This document shows, in pieces, positions 27,305-35,316 of a stretch of 64,000 nt of DNA. Origin of the DNA: Thermomicrobium roseum DSM 5159 (lineage in GTDB: Bacteria > Chloroflexota > Chloroflexia > Thermomicrobiales > Thermomicrobiaceae); contig NC_011959.1 in assembly GCF_000021685.1 (NCBI RefSeq), positions 558,001 through 622,000 of the forward strand, in the 5' to 3' direction. The notes below the pieces were generated by a model. It did not search any database, was not told where the DNA came from, and saw only the letters and a list, made by a program, of their open reading frames with translations. The position numbers and the translations under genes are program-made. Each line of letters begins with the position of its first letter. Within the stretch, counting starts at the first letter, position 1.

Positions 27305-27376
27305 GCCGGTGTAGCTCAGCGGTAGAGCAGCTGTTTCGTAAACAGCAGGTCGTCGGTTCGAATCCGACCACCGGCT
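27305..27376 (+). tRNA. tRNA-Thr (anticodon CGT)
   Basis: Acceptor GCCGGTG/CACCGGC, anticodon stem GCTGT/ACAGC with loop TTCGTAA, T arm GTCGG-TTCGAAT-CCGAC. Three bases after the other tRNA-Thr and likely cotranscribed. The 3' end is not encoded as CCA (CCC follows). Adjacent to an integrase remnant, so a plausible attachment site. Confidence 0.95.
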
Positions 27377-27418
27377 CCCTCAAAAATCTCAACTGGACGC
27401 GGAACTGAAAAACAGCCG

Positions 27419-27436
27419 CGACTGGGTTTCCAGTCG
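27419..27436. repeat. Inverted repeat
   Basis: CGACTGG-GTTT-CCAGTCG, a perfect 7-bp dyad 43 bases after tRNA-Thr(CGT), within the element remnant. Confidence 0.65.
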
Positions 27437-27446
27437 TCTCCAGTGT

Positions 27447-27470
27447 TTTACGGGAATCTTTACGGGAATC
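27447..27470. repeat. Tandem 12-bp direct repeat
   Basis: TTTACGGGAATC occurs twice head to tail. Short tandem repeats beside an attachment site resemble arm-type integrase binding sites. Confidence 0.75.
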
Positions 27471-27556
27471 AGGTCTGGAGCAAGCCGTGCAGGTGCGCGC
27501 AGCCGGCACAGCGTTTCGCGTTTTTTTGCTTTCACCCTCCTGGAATCCGTGAGACA

Positions 27557-27583
27557 ATGAGGATTCGGGGCGAAAATCCTCAT
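27557..27583. repeat. Inverted repeat, 9-bp arms
   Basis: ATGAGGATT, 9-base spacer, AATCCTCAT. Perfect dyad within the element remnant; a looser dyad (TCACCGG/CCGGTGA) follows near 27610-27640. Confidence 0.65.
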
Positions 27584-27668
27584 GTGGACAAGGAAAATGA
27601 AATTTTCACCGGTGTCTCAGGCTCTCGTGCCGGTGAGAAAATGAGACGAGCGTCAGTGGACGGTCTGT

Positions 27669-28530
27669 TCAGTCCTGGAGCAGGACGCTCAGCTGCGCGA
27701 GCGCTGGCTGCATCACCTGCGCCGTCATCGGAGCAAAGTAGTCACCTGTCACCGAAAGCTGGCTTTGCCAGAGAATCGCCGAGACGGTCTCGAGATCGAC
27801 CCCGGCGTGCAAGCGTAGCGTTGCAGCCGCATCGCGTCAGTCGTGGAATCGGATCGGCGGCACCCCAGCCTGCTGGCAGAGCAGGTGGAAGATGCAAGTG
27901 ACGTTCCGTGCGCTGACCGGCGAACCGAGGTGCGTGGTGAAGACGAGCGACCAGGGGTTGCCGCGCGCTCGCCCGGGGCCTGCTGGCGCCACGCCCGCTG
28001 TTGATCGTGTTGCTGCACCAGCGCGTCGCGGGCGAACGGCGGCACATGGAGCGTACGGAGACTGCTTCGATTTCGCTGGTAACCGTTGCCACTGACCATA
28101 CACACGCTGCAGCTACCAGCGGATGACCACCAGCCCGTCGTCGAGGTCGACATCTTCCCAGGAGAACCCTGTGCTTCCCCTTGGCGGGCCCGAGCGCTAG
28201 CGTGAGCGCGAAGAGCGGCCTGAGCCAGTGGTCGTGCGTCGGGACGAGTAGCTGCTGTGTCTCGTCGAAGCCTCACGTACGGGTGGTGGGTGGCGACACG
28301 CTTACCCATCGGACCAGAGCTGCGGTGTCGAGCCTGCCGAGCCCGTCGCGCACGGCGTTTCGAAGGAAGAGAAAATGGTATCTCCGCTCGTGTGCGCACT
28401 TCTGCGGAAGAGGGATGTCGGAGGCATAGAGCCTCGTGTGGTCCCACCAGGCGCTTTTGGACTGGAAGCCGGGATTTTTGCTTTTCTCGACGACAGCGTG
28501 CTGAGGTAGGAGCCAGCGGCAGTGCATTTT
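27669..28530 (-). pseudogene. Tyrosine recombinase (phage integrase), heavily decayed
   Basis: Fragments in order but in different minus-strand frames: FDETQQLLVPTHDHWLRPLF and LTLALG; RQGEA; FSWEDVDLDDGLVVIRW then a stop; LQRVYGQW; SSLRTLHVPPFARDALV to QQAPGERAA; PWSLVFTTHLGSPVSARNVT; GVPPIRFHD then a stop; RDAAATLRLHAGVDLETVSA and SQLSVTGDYFAPMTAQV; final stop at 27671-27669. These match the integrase catalytic domain. At least four frameshifts, three internal stops, loss of the second catalytic His (HDLRH became HD-stop-RD) and GHS changed to WQS show it is dead. The N-terminal part (28300-28530) is only vaguely recognisable. Confidence 0.85.
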
Positions 28531-28858
28531 TACGCGACGGCTCGCCGCCCAAAAGGGGGCTGCGCGACTCGCGCAGCGCCCGCTGTGGCTGCTCGTGTCA
28601 TGCCAAAGCTTTCCGGCCTCGCTCGCGCGACGGGATCCGCGGCAGATCGAGCCCGACGATGCGCGCGTTCATTGGTTGGGCTCGCGTCAGAGCGGTTGAG
28701 GCAAGAAGGTTGATCACCTCTCGGGTGGATCGATCGTCCCGTGGGGTGCTTCCCCGAACTGAGGTGTCGATCCCGTTAAAACATTGAAAAAAAAACCTGA
28801 CGATGACCGCGGCCCCGATTTACTATCTTCAGGATAGCGATCGTGCTCGTGGTCGCGG
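28531..28858. other. Intergenic region, no supported gene
   Basis: About 330 bases beyond the integrase remnant. Several open frames exist but none has protein-like features. An A-rich run (AAAAAAAAA) lies near 28788. Confidence 0.4.
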
Positions 28859-29275
28859 GTGGGCGAGGTGCGACGGCGATTCTTCGGTTCACGGCGATTC
28901 TTTGGTACTGTTCTTCGTGCGCTCATAGTAGCTACCTGTCTCGTTGCGGTCGTGCTTGTGCCTCTTCCGCGCATCGAGTGCCGTTGCGGGGCGGATCTTC
29001 CGCACGAGCACAGCGCGCTCGGGTTCTCACCGCATCACCATCATGGTCAGACAACTGTGACGCGCTCGGTTGACCCGGCTGCGGATGCCGAGCTGAAAGC
29101 GGACTCTGACCTTCGGGTCATGACCGGGTTGCCGCTGCTTGCCGAGTTCCCAGGAATGTTGGTCGTGGGACATCGAAGTCGAGTGCGTCCAGGCGAAACG
29201 ATCGATCATCCGGTCGGAGTACAGCAGGATCCCGAATCTCCCCCACCGCGATCGTCTCCCGAGGCTGCGTGGTGA
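28859..29275 (+). CDS. Hypothetical small exported protein, His-rich
   Basis: Possible 138-aa protein from a GTG. It has a basic N terminus, one hydrophobic stretch (residues 20-36, ALIVATCLVAVVLVPLP) that could be a signal or anchor, and a short segment ECRCGADLPHEHSALGF followed by HHHHG. Cys and His could bind metal. The ribosome site is weak, and the last 50 residues are Pro/Arg-rich and may be noise. It ends 61 bases before the cytochrome c gene, so a joint role in metal or redox handling is possible. Not recognised as a family. Confidence 0.42.
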   Translation: MGEVRRRFFGSRRFFGTVLRALIVATCLVAVVLVPLPRIECRCGADLPHEHSALGFSPHHHHGQTTVTRSVDPAADAELKADSDLRVMTGLPLLAEFPGMLVVGHRSRVRPGETIDHPVGVQQDPESPPPRSSPEAAW

Positions 29276-29336
29276 AGCGAAGACCGCGAAGCGTGGAGTC
29301 CGGTTTTGGGAATATGCGGACGTTGGGGGTGTCGCA

Positions 29337-29756
29337 ATGCGTCGCCTACTCCTGTTCGGGTGCCTGCTGTCGGCCTTGCTTCTGGTTGCCTGTGGTGGAG
29401 GCGGAGGCAGGTCAGAGGAGAAGGTCACACCGCCACCGGTCAACGCTGAACTCGCTGCTGCCGGAAAAGAATACTTCAATAAATATGCGTGCAGTACTTG
29501 TCATAGCATGGCAGGCCAAGCGGGGATCGGCCCGGCGCTGAATGGTATTTACGGCAAAAAGGTGCAGCTCGAGGATGGCTCGAGTGTCGTCGTTGATGAC
29601 GCTTATCTGCGCGAGTCGATCCTCCAACCGGATGCCAAGACAGTGAAGGGCTATCCGAAGGGCTCGATGACCAATGTGATTATGCCCTTCATGCCGGAAC
29701 TCCAAAAGCCAGAAGTCCTGGATGCTCTGGTGGAGTACATCAAGAGCACGACGTGA
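29337..29756 (+). CDS. Lipoprotein c-type cytochrome
   Basis: 139 aa. Residues 1-19 are a lipoprotein signal (LLLFGCLLSALLLVAC) with acylated Cys19 followed by a Gly run. The haem motif is CSTCH (52-56); the axial Met is probably in IMPFMP (116-119). KKVQLEDGSSVVVDDAYLRE and ILQPDAKTVKGYP resemble the cytochrome c domain of caa3-type oxidase subunit II, so it may feed a terminal oxidase. GGGGGTG lies five bases before the ATG. A strong hairpin follows 84 bases after the stop. It acts on the outer face of the membrane. Confidence 0.93.
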   Translation: MRRLLLFGCLLSALLLVACGGGGGRSEEKVTPPPVNAELAAAGKEYFNKYACSTCHSMAGQAGIGPALNGIYGKKVQLEDGSSVVVDDAYLRESILQPDAKTVKGYPKGSMTNVIMPFMPELQKPEVLDALVEYIKSTT

Positions 29757-29839
29757 TTTGGTCGGCATGACCCTTTCTCGGAGGCAACGAGCGGACTCCA
29801 ATTCCTTTCACCTCGCACACTTCCGCCTTCCCACAGTAC

Positions 29840-29869
29840 GGGTGGCCAGCGCTTTCCAGCTGGCCACCC
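29840..29869 (+). terminator. Hairpin terminator after cytochrome c gene
   Basis: GGGTGGCCAGC, loop GCTTTCCA, GCTGGCCACCC: an 11-bp perfect stem followed by TAAGTTTG. T tract is weak. Confidence 0.65.
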
Positions 29870-30329
29870 TAAGTTTGTCGCTCTCGCATGACGCTCTGAG
29901 CAGGCGCGGTGGGTGAGCGTCTGAGGGCTGGGGACGTTCTGACCGCCTTCGCCGTCCTGATCCACGAAAGACACGATCGGCGAGCTGGAGCACCTCGCTC
30001 CTGCGAGAAATGTACATGACCACCCGCTGACACGTGCTATTCGCTCGGGTGCTCGCTGGCACGGTCGTCCAGCCGGCCGTAGGCCAATGATTCCCGACAC
30101 TCCCACAGCGCGGGGCACGAGCCTTGCTTGGTGCTGCGCGGAGCTGGCGGACGATGACCCTCGCGACGAACTGTCGAGGGTGGTGCTGGCTCCAAGAAAG
30201 GCACGCCTGCTACGCCTGGTGTTCGGGATATCGAGGAGCGAGTTGGCCAGGGCCAGGGGCGCTCGACTATCCTGGGAAGCGAGAAAGCGTGGGCTGCGAA
30301 CGGTGGTGACTGTGCTGAGGAGCGGTACC
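29870..30329. other. Intergenic region before nadC
   Basis: About 460 bases. The nadC frame is open back to 30087, but the extra 81 codons show no similarity to NadC, so they are treated as non-coding. No clear promoter consensus was found. Confidence 0.45.
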
Positions 30330-31196
30330 TTGGTTGCGCCCGACTGGGACATTCCGCTTCTGGTCCTCCGCGAATCGGTCTGCGCGTGGTTGCGCGAGGA
30401 TTTGGGCTATGGGGATCGCACCACACTTGCGGTCGTGTCTCCGGGTGCGACCGGCACTGCGGCGATCGTGATGCGGCAACCCGGTGTCCTCTGTGGAATG
30501 CCCGTGATCGAAGCAGTCTTTGCCGAGCTCGACACACGCCTCCGGGTCACGACGATGTGTCGGGAGGGGGAATTGGTTCCGGAGGGCACCGTTGTCGGCC
30601 AAGTTGTGGGACCGCTCCGCGGCATCCTTGCTGGTGAGCGACTGGCACTCAATCTCCTGCAGCGCCTTTCCGGTATCGCGACACTGACTCGCCGCTTCGT
30701 CGATGCGGTGGCTGGGACGGGCGTGATGATCCTGGATACTCGCAAAACGACACCGGGGCTTCGTTTGCTCGAGAAGTACGCGGTACGCGTCGGGGGTGGG
30801 CGGAACCACCGCTTCGGTCTGTTCGATGGGGTTCTCATCAAGGACAACCACGTCCGAGTGGCGGGAAGTGTGCGCGAAGCTGTGCAGCGGGTACGCAACG
30901 TGATTCCACACACGATGCTGGTCGAAGTCGAGGTGACGACGCTCGAGGAATTGGACGAAGCACTGGCCGCTGGTGCGGACTGGATTCTGCTCGATAACAT
31001 GGATGTCGAGACGATGCGTGAGGCCGTCCGTCGCGTGGCTGGGCGTGCCAAGCTCGAGGCATCCGGTGGTGTAACGCTCGAGCGCGTGCGCGCGATCGCC
31101 GAGACAGGAGTGGATGCGATTTCGGTCGGCGCGCTGACGCACTCAGCGTCTGCACTCGACATCTCCCTGGAGGTCGTGGCTGTCGACGGACGCTGA
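30330..31196 (+). CDS. nadC: Nicotinate-nucleotide pyrophosphorylase (quinolinate phosphoribosyltransferase)
   Basis: 288 aa from a TTG with GAGGAG seven bases upstream; this gives the normal NadC length. Motifs: REDLGYGDRTT near the start, LNLLQRLSGIATLTRRFV, ILDTRKTTPGLRLLEKYAV, GGGRNHRFGLFDGVLIKDNH and the C-terminal LEASGGV, VDAISVGALTHS. The enzyme converts quinolinate and PRPP to nicotinate mononucleotide. nadA follows after 19 bases, forming a short NAD operon; nadB is not present in the window. Confidence 0.94.
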   Translation: MVAPDWDIPLLVLRESVCAWLREDLGYGDRTTLAVVSPGATGTAAIVMRQPGVLCGMPVIEAVFAELDTRLRVTTMCREGELVPEGTVVGQVVGPLRGILAGERLALNLLQRLSGIATLTRRFVDAVAGTGVMILDTRKTTPGLRLLEKYAVRVGGGRNHRFGLFDGVLIKDNHVRVAGSVREAVQRVRNVIPHTMLVEVEVTTLEELDEALAAGADWILLDNMDVETMREAVRRVAGRAKLEASGGVTLERVRAIAETGVDAISVGALTHSASALDISLEVVAVDGR

Positions 31197-31215
31197 AGGA
31201 GGGTCAGTCGAGCTG

Positions 31216-32139
31216 ATGGAACAGCAGGAACTCGTTCGAGAGATTCTCCGACTCAAGGAGGAGCGTCGTGCGGTCATCCTGGCACATAGCTACCAACGGC
31301 CAGAGGTGCAGGATATCGCTGACTTCGTCGGTGATTCGCTCGGGTTGTCGCGCGAAGCGACGCGGACGGATGCCGACGTCATCGTTTTCTGTGGCGTGCA
31401 TTTCATGGCCGAGACCGCGGCGATTTTGAATCCCGAGAAAACGGTTCTACTGCCTGATCTCGAGGCCGGCTGTTCGCTCGCCGAGACGATCAACCCGGAG
31501 GACGTGCGGGCCTGGCGCGAGCAACACCCTGACGGAATCGTCGTGGCCTACGTGAATACCAGTGCAGCAGTGAAGGCCATGGCCGACATCTGTTGCACGA
31601 GCGCGAACGCTGTGGAAGTAGTCGCGAGCCTGCCAGAAGATCGACCGATCTTCTTCGTTCCCGACATGTTCCTGGGTGCACATGTCGAGCGCGTGACGGG
31701 GCGTAAGCTGGATATCTGGCTCGGCGAATGTCATGTCCATGCGGGGATTCGAAGTGAAGATCTTGCAGCGCAGCTCGCTGCGCATCCGGACGCCGAATTC
31801 CTCATCCACCCGGAGTGCGGTTGCAGCTCGACCTGCATCTTCCTCCGCCCGGATGCGAAGTTGCTCTCGACTGAAGGGATGGTTCGCTACGCTGCTCAGT
31901 CGGCAGCACGGGAATTCGTTGTGGCAACGGAAGTCGGTATCCTGCACCGGTTGCACCAGAAAGCCCCGGGGAAGCGCTTCATCCCAGTCCGCGAGGACGC
32001 GATCTGTCACTACATGAAGCGAGTCACGCTCGAAAAGGTGTACGAGTCGCTGCGCGATCTGAAGTATGTGATCACGGTTCCCGAGGAGATCGCTGTGCCG
32101 GCACGCCGTGCCTTGGAGGCGATGCTCGCTCTGGGGTGA
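31216..32139 (+). CDS. nadA: Quinolinate synthase A
   Basis: 307 aa. Motifs: ILAHSYQRPEVQDIADFVGD at the N terminus, VFCGVHFMAETAAIL, YVNTSAAVKA, FVPDMFLGAHV, WLGECHVHAG and HPECGCSS. The conserved Cys residues in CGVHF, in ICCTSANA and in ECGCSS supply the 4Fe-4S ligands. The enzyme condenses iminoaspartate with dihydroxyacetone phosphate to quinolinate, the substrate of NadC encoded upstream. The start GTCGAGCTG-ATG has only a modest ribosome site, consistent with coupling to nadC. Confidence 0.95.
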   Translation: MEQQELVREILRLKEERRAVILAHSYQRPEVQDIADFVGDSLGLSREATRTDADVIVFCGVHFMAETAAILNPEKTVLLPDLEAGCSLAETINPEDVRAWREQHPDGIVVAYVNTSAAVKAMADICCTSANAVEVVASLPEDRPIFFVPDMFLGAHVERVTGRKLDIWLGECHVHAGIRSEDLAAQLAAHPDAEFLIHPECGCSSTCIFLRPDAKLLSTEGMVRYAAQSAAREFVVATEVGILHRLHQKAPGKRFIPVREDAICHYMKRVTLEKVYESLRDLKYVITVPEEIAVPARRALEAMLALG

Positions 32140-32385
32140 AGCCGAGAGATACGCGTGGCAGCGCCGGAGTAGCGATCGCGATGTCGACGGGATACCCAGT
32201 ATCTCCCGCGAGTCCGATCCGGTCCCACAGTCGTTGGCACCTGGTGGACGTACCACCGCTCGATCGGAACGTGCGCATCGCGCCCCTCGGAAGCACCGGT
32301 GTATCGCTGGGCTAATCGGTGATCGTCAGGCCGCGAGGGTGCGATACTTTGTCGGTGCGGACAGGCACAGCGTGAGTGCCTCCGG

Positions 32386-33450
32386 TTACTCGCGTGCTGC
32401 CTCCACGAACCGGTTCGTGAAGGCGAGCCGGGCATCCAGGTCGCCGTGTAAGAGTCCACGAGATCGCATCCAAGCGGCGTAGTCGGTCCAGCGCTTTTCC
32501 TCTTGCCAGCCGAAGATGGGTACTCCCTCCGTCCACAGCGGGGCCAGGAGGCGGATGCCACGCTCTTCGAGCGTCTGATTCGTTTCCGGGTACTTCCGAA
32601 CCAGAAGCTGGACTGCTCCATCGAGATCGGCCGCTGCTTCACGATAGCCCTGGATCATCGCGCCTACGAAGCGCTGTACGCGGTCAGGTTGCTCGCGGAC
32701 CTGCTGCTCACTCGTCACCATGACGAGTTCGTAAAAATCGGGCACGCCCCACTGTTCGACGCGCAAAATGACGGGTCGTTCGCCTTGTTGCTCGATGAGA
32801 ATCGACTCGTGAACCCAGTAGGCACCGATCACTGCATCGACCTGCCCGCTCAGCAAGGCTCGCACGAGCTCGTAACCCACGTTCACCAGTTTCACGTCGT
32901 CGAGGTGCGCGCCGTCGGTTTCCAACATGGTCGCCAGCAGGGCTTCGTCGCTGGGGAGGCCTGGGTAACCGACCTGCTTACCGACGAGATCGCGTGGTCG
33001 CGTGATACCGCTTCGCTCCAACGCCATGACGGAATTCAACGGATGCTGAACGAGCGCTGCGATCGAGACGATCGGGATACCTTCGGCGCGGGCGAGGAGG
33101 ACGTCGGTCTGGTAGCTGATACCGAACGTATTGCGTCCGGTGGCCACGAGTTTGAGCACGTCTTCCGGGTTGGCTGGCACGTCGAGCGTGACCTCGAGTC
33201 CCTGCCCGCGAAAGAAACCTCGTTCCTGCGCCATGAGCAGTCCGGTGTGATTGGACCAGGGGTACCAGTCGAGCGCGACACTGACTGCCTCGAGTTGGCC
33301 GGATGCAGGCGTGGGGCCGAGTGCAGGCGGAGTCGACGTCGGAGCCGTCTCGGTCGGTGGCGACCCCGCTCCGCGACGACAGGCGGTAGCGAGAGCGATG
33401 GCGCCGAGGGCGAAGAAACGCCGGCGGGTGAAGCGATCGGCCAGGAACAT
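32386..33450 (-). CDS. thiY: ABC transporter substrate-binding lipoprotein for thiamine precursor (NMT1/THI5-like)
   Basis: 354 aa. A twin-Arg-like start (RFTRRRFFALG) and lipobox LATAC give an exported lipoprotein. The NMT1/THI5 domain begins VSVALDWYPWSNHTGLLMAQ and includes the pyrimidine-binding region GISYQTDVLLARAEGIPIVS. Such proteins bind formylaminopyrimidine or hydroxymethylpyrimidine. GAGAGGAG lies about 9 bases before the ATG. It is the last gene of a TPP-riboswitch-controlled thiZ-thiX-thiY operon, which supports the substrate assignment. Confidence 0.9.
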   Translation of the reverse strand: MFLADRFTRRRFFALGAIALATACRRGAGSPPTETAPTSTPPALGPTPASGQLEAVSVALDWYPWSNHTGLLMAQERGFFRGQGLEVTLDVPANPEDVLKLVATGRNTFGISYQTDVLLARAEGIPIVSIAALVQHPLNSVMALERSGITRPRDLVGKQVGYPGLPSDEALLATMLETDGAHLDDVKLVNVGYELVRALLSGQVDAVIGAYWVHESILIEQQGERPVILRVEQWGVPDFYELVMVTSEQQVREQPDRVQRFVGAMIQGYREAAADLDGAVQLLVRKYPETNQTLEERGIRLLAPLWTEGVPIFGWQEEKRWTDYAAWMRSRGLLHGDLDARLAFTNRFVEAARE

Positions 33451-33463
33451 CGATGAGCTCCTC

Positions 33464-34222
33464 TCAGGGTTCCGTTCGTGGCCGGGTGCGCCAGGGAAGG
33501 GTCTGACGCTCGAGCCACGTCACGCTCGCGAACAGCGCGATGCTGACGAGTGCACTCACGAGAACAGCAGCGAAGACGCGATCGGTGTGGAATTGCGCGG
33601 CTGCCCGGATCATGAGATAGCCGAGCCCAGCGGAAGCGCCGATCCATTCCCCGATGAGAGCACCGATCACGCTCACAGCAGCAGCGACGCGGAGTCCGGA
33701 AAAGAATGCTGGGAGAGCTGCCGGGAGCCGCACGAAACGGAGAGTCTGCCATTTGGAGGCACCCAAGCTGCGGACCATATCGATCAGTTCGTGATCGACC
33801 CCGCGGAGGCCGTCGACCATGTTGACGGCGATCGGGAAGAAGCAGATGAGAACGACAACGATCACCTTGGGCGTCAAGCCGTAGCCGAACCAAATCAGGA
33901 GCAGCGGAGCCAGCGCAACGATCGGGATCGCTTGGGAAGCGACAACGAGCGGGTACACCGAGCGTTCGATGAGCCGCGAGGCGACGATACCGATCGCCAG
34001 GACGATCGCCAGAACGATGGAAACGATGAGCCCCAACCCGATTTCCTGCATGGTGACACTGAGATGAAAGAGCAGAAGACGGTAATCGCGGAGCAGCGCG
34101 GCGAGGATCGCGCTCGGTGGAGGCAGAACCCAGTCTGGGACCGCGAATACGCGGCAGGCCAGTTCCCAGGCGAAGAGAGCTGTGATGAGGAGAAGGCTCG
34201 GCAACACTCGGTCACGCATCAT
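33464..34222 (-). CDS. thiX: ABC transporter permease for thiamine precursor
   Basis: 252 aa with about six membrane segments. The EAA cytoplasmic loop is RSLGASKWQTLRFVRLPAAL, which docks on the ATPase. The fold is that of nitrate/taurine/ThiX permeases. Its start overlaps the end of thiZ by 11 bases and it ends 13 bases before thiY, so all three are one transcript. It forms the pore for uptake of pyrimidine precursors. Confidence 0.9.
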   Translation of the reverse strand: MMRDRVLPSLLLITALFAWELACRVFAVPDWVLPPPSAILAALLRDYRLLLFHLSVTMQEIGLGLIVSIVLAIVLAIGIVASRLIERSVYPLVVASQAIPIVALAPLLLIWFGYGLTPKVIVVVLICFFPIAVNMVDGLRGVDHELIDMVRSLGASKWQTLRFVRLPAALPAFFSGLRVAAAVSVIGALIGEWIGASAGLGYLMIRAAAQFHTDRVFAAVLVSALVSIALFASVTWLERQTLPWRTRPRTEP

Positions 34223-35015
34223 CGGTCACAACTCCCAGGGTTGGCTGGCGACGGAGCGTGGCGAGCAAGCGCGCTTTGAGGGAGACGAATGCCTGGTCGG
34301 TCACGATCGCGTATGTCCGGGTGCGGGGCAAATCGACGGGAATGTCGGCCACGATCGTGCCGGGACGCTGGCTGAGGACAACGACGCGATCGCTGAGCAA
34401 GACTGCCTCCTCGACGTCATGCGTGACGAGGATGACAGTGCGGTCGAGCTCCTCCCACAGCATGAGTAACCACTCCTGCATGCTCGAGCGCGTCAAGGCA
34501 TCGAGTGCACCGAACGGCTCGTCCAGGAGCATGAGCGGGCATTGGGTGAGCAGCGTGCGCAAAAACGCCGCGCGCTGGCGCATGCCGCCCGAGAGTTGTG
34601 CTGGATAACTAGAAGCGAACTCGGCCAAGCCAAAACGGCGGAGCCACGGCATCGCTCGCTCGATGGCCTGGCGACGAGGAATGCGTTTTACCTCCAGGGG
34701 AAGGATCGCGTTCTCGAGCACTGTCCGCCAGGGGAGAAGGAGGTCACGTTGGTGCATGTAGGCGACCTTACCGAGTCGGTACGGGGCGGGAGCTCCATCG
34801 AGCCAGATCTCTCCGCTCGTCGGCTGCTCGAGACCGGCGATCATGTCGAGAAGCGTGCTCTTCCCGCATCCGGACGGCCCGATGATGCTGACGAACTCAC
34901 CGTCGGCGACGCGCAGGTCGAGCGGGCCGAGAGCATGAACCTGCAGCTGGTCACGCTGGAAGACCTTGGTGACACCGCGAAGTTCCAGGCGCCAGTCGGT
35001 ATCGACGCGGCTCAC
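34212..35015 (-). CDS. thiZ: ABC transporter ATP-binding protein for thiamine precursor
   Basis: 267 aa from a GTG with GGAGG six bases upstream; a GTG three bases earlier is also possible. Walker A GPSGCGKST, Q-loop MHQRDLLLPW, signature LSGGMRQR, Walker B LMLLDEP and switch His in VTHDVEEAV are all intact. It drives uptake through ThiX. It is the first gene after the TPP riboswitch, about 150 bases upstream. Specificity for thiamine precursors comes from the riboswitch and from thiY. Confidence 0.9.
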   Translation of the reverse strand: MSRVDTDWRLELRGVTKVFQRDQLQVHALGPLDLRVADGEFVSIIGPSGCGKSTLLDMIAGLEQPTSGEIWLDGAPAPYRLGKVAYMHQRDLLLPWRTVLENAILPLEVKRIPRRQAIERAMPWLRRFGLAEFASSYPAQLSGGMRQRAAFLRTLLTQCPLMLLDEPFGALDALTRSSMQEWLLMLWEELDRTVILVTHDVEEAVLLSDRVVVLSQRPGTIVADIPVDLPRTRTYAIVTDQAFVSLKARLLATLRRQPTLGVVTDDA

Positions 35016-35167
35016 CACTGACCTCCGCAGAAAGGCGACCGGTGGGGCAGGAAGAGCCTTCGCTCGTCGAGCGGTAGACACGTCTGTCCGCTGCCGCTCG
35101 GCGAAGAGATGACGAGCACAATGTTGGATTGGGAGCGAGAGGCGAACGTGGATCGTCCGATGAGCGT

Positions 35168-35262
35168 CACGGCTTTCCCTCCGCTGGCATTACCCAGTTC
35201 AGGTTCCGCGGTCGGTGGCAGGGCGTTCGCCACCCTCTCAGCCCGGTGACCCCCGAGCTCCC
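35168..35262 (-). promoter_or_regulatory. TPP riboswitch (THI element)
   Basis: The minus strand reads CGGGGGTCACCGGGCTGAGA, then a variable stem, then ACCGCGGAACCTGAACTGGG and TAATGCCAGCGGAGGGAA. These are the pyrimidine and pyrophosphate sensor cores of the TPP aptamer, including CTGAGA, ACCTGA and GGGTAATGCCAGCG. It precedes thiZ by about 150 bases, which hold the expression platform. Confidence 0.96.
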
Positions 35263-35287
35263 GCAGCCGTCTCGTTGTCGAACGAAT

Positions 35288-35316
35288 ACTGTAACAAAGT
35301 GGACGATGACTGACAA
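35288..35316 (-). promoter_or_regulatory. Promoter of the thi operon
   Basis: On the minus strand TTGTCA (35316-35311), 17-bp spacer, TACAGT (35293-35288). It lies about 25 bases before the riboswitch. Confidence 0.72.

Larger units (their letters stand above)
27377..28530. mobile_element. Remnant of a tRNA-associated integrated element
   Basis: Immediately after tRNA-Thr(CGT) comes a segment dense in short direct and inverted repeats (27419-27600), then a decayed tyrosine integrase on the minus strand. A tRNA, repeat-rich arm-like sequence and an integrase facing the tRNA is the usual layout of one end of an integrated phage or island. No second attachment copy and no cargo genes were seen, so only a scar is left. 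Confidence 0.6.

Noticed and set aside
30087..30329. N-terminal extension of nadC
   Set aside because: The extra residues have no NadC similarity, and the TTG at 30330 has a good ribosome site and gives normal length.
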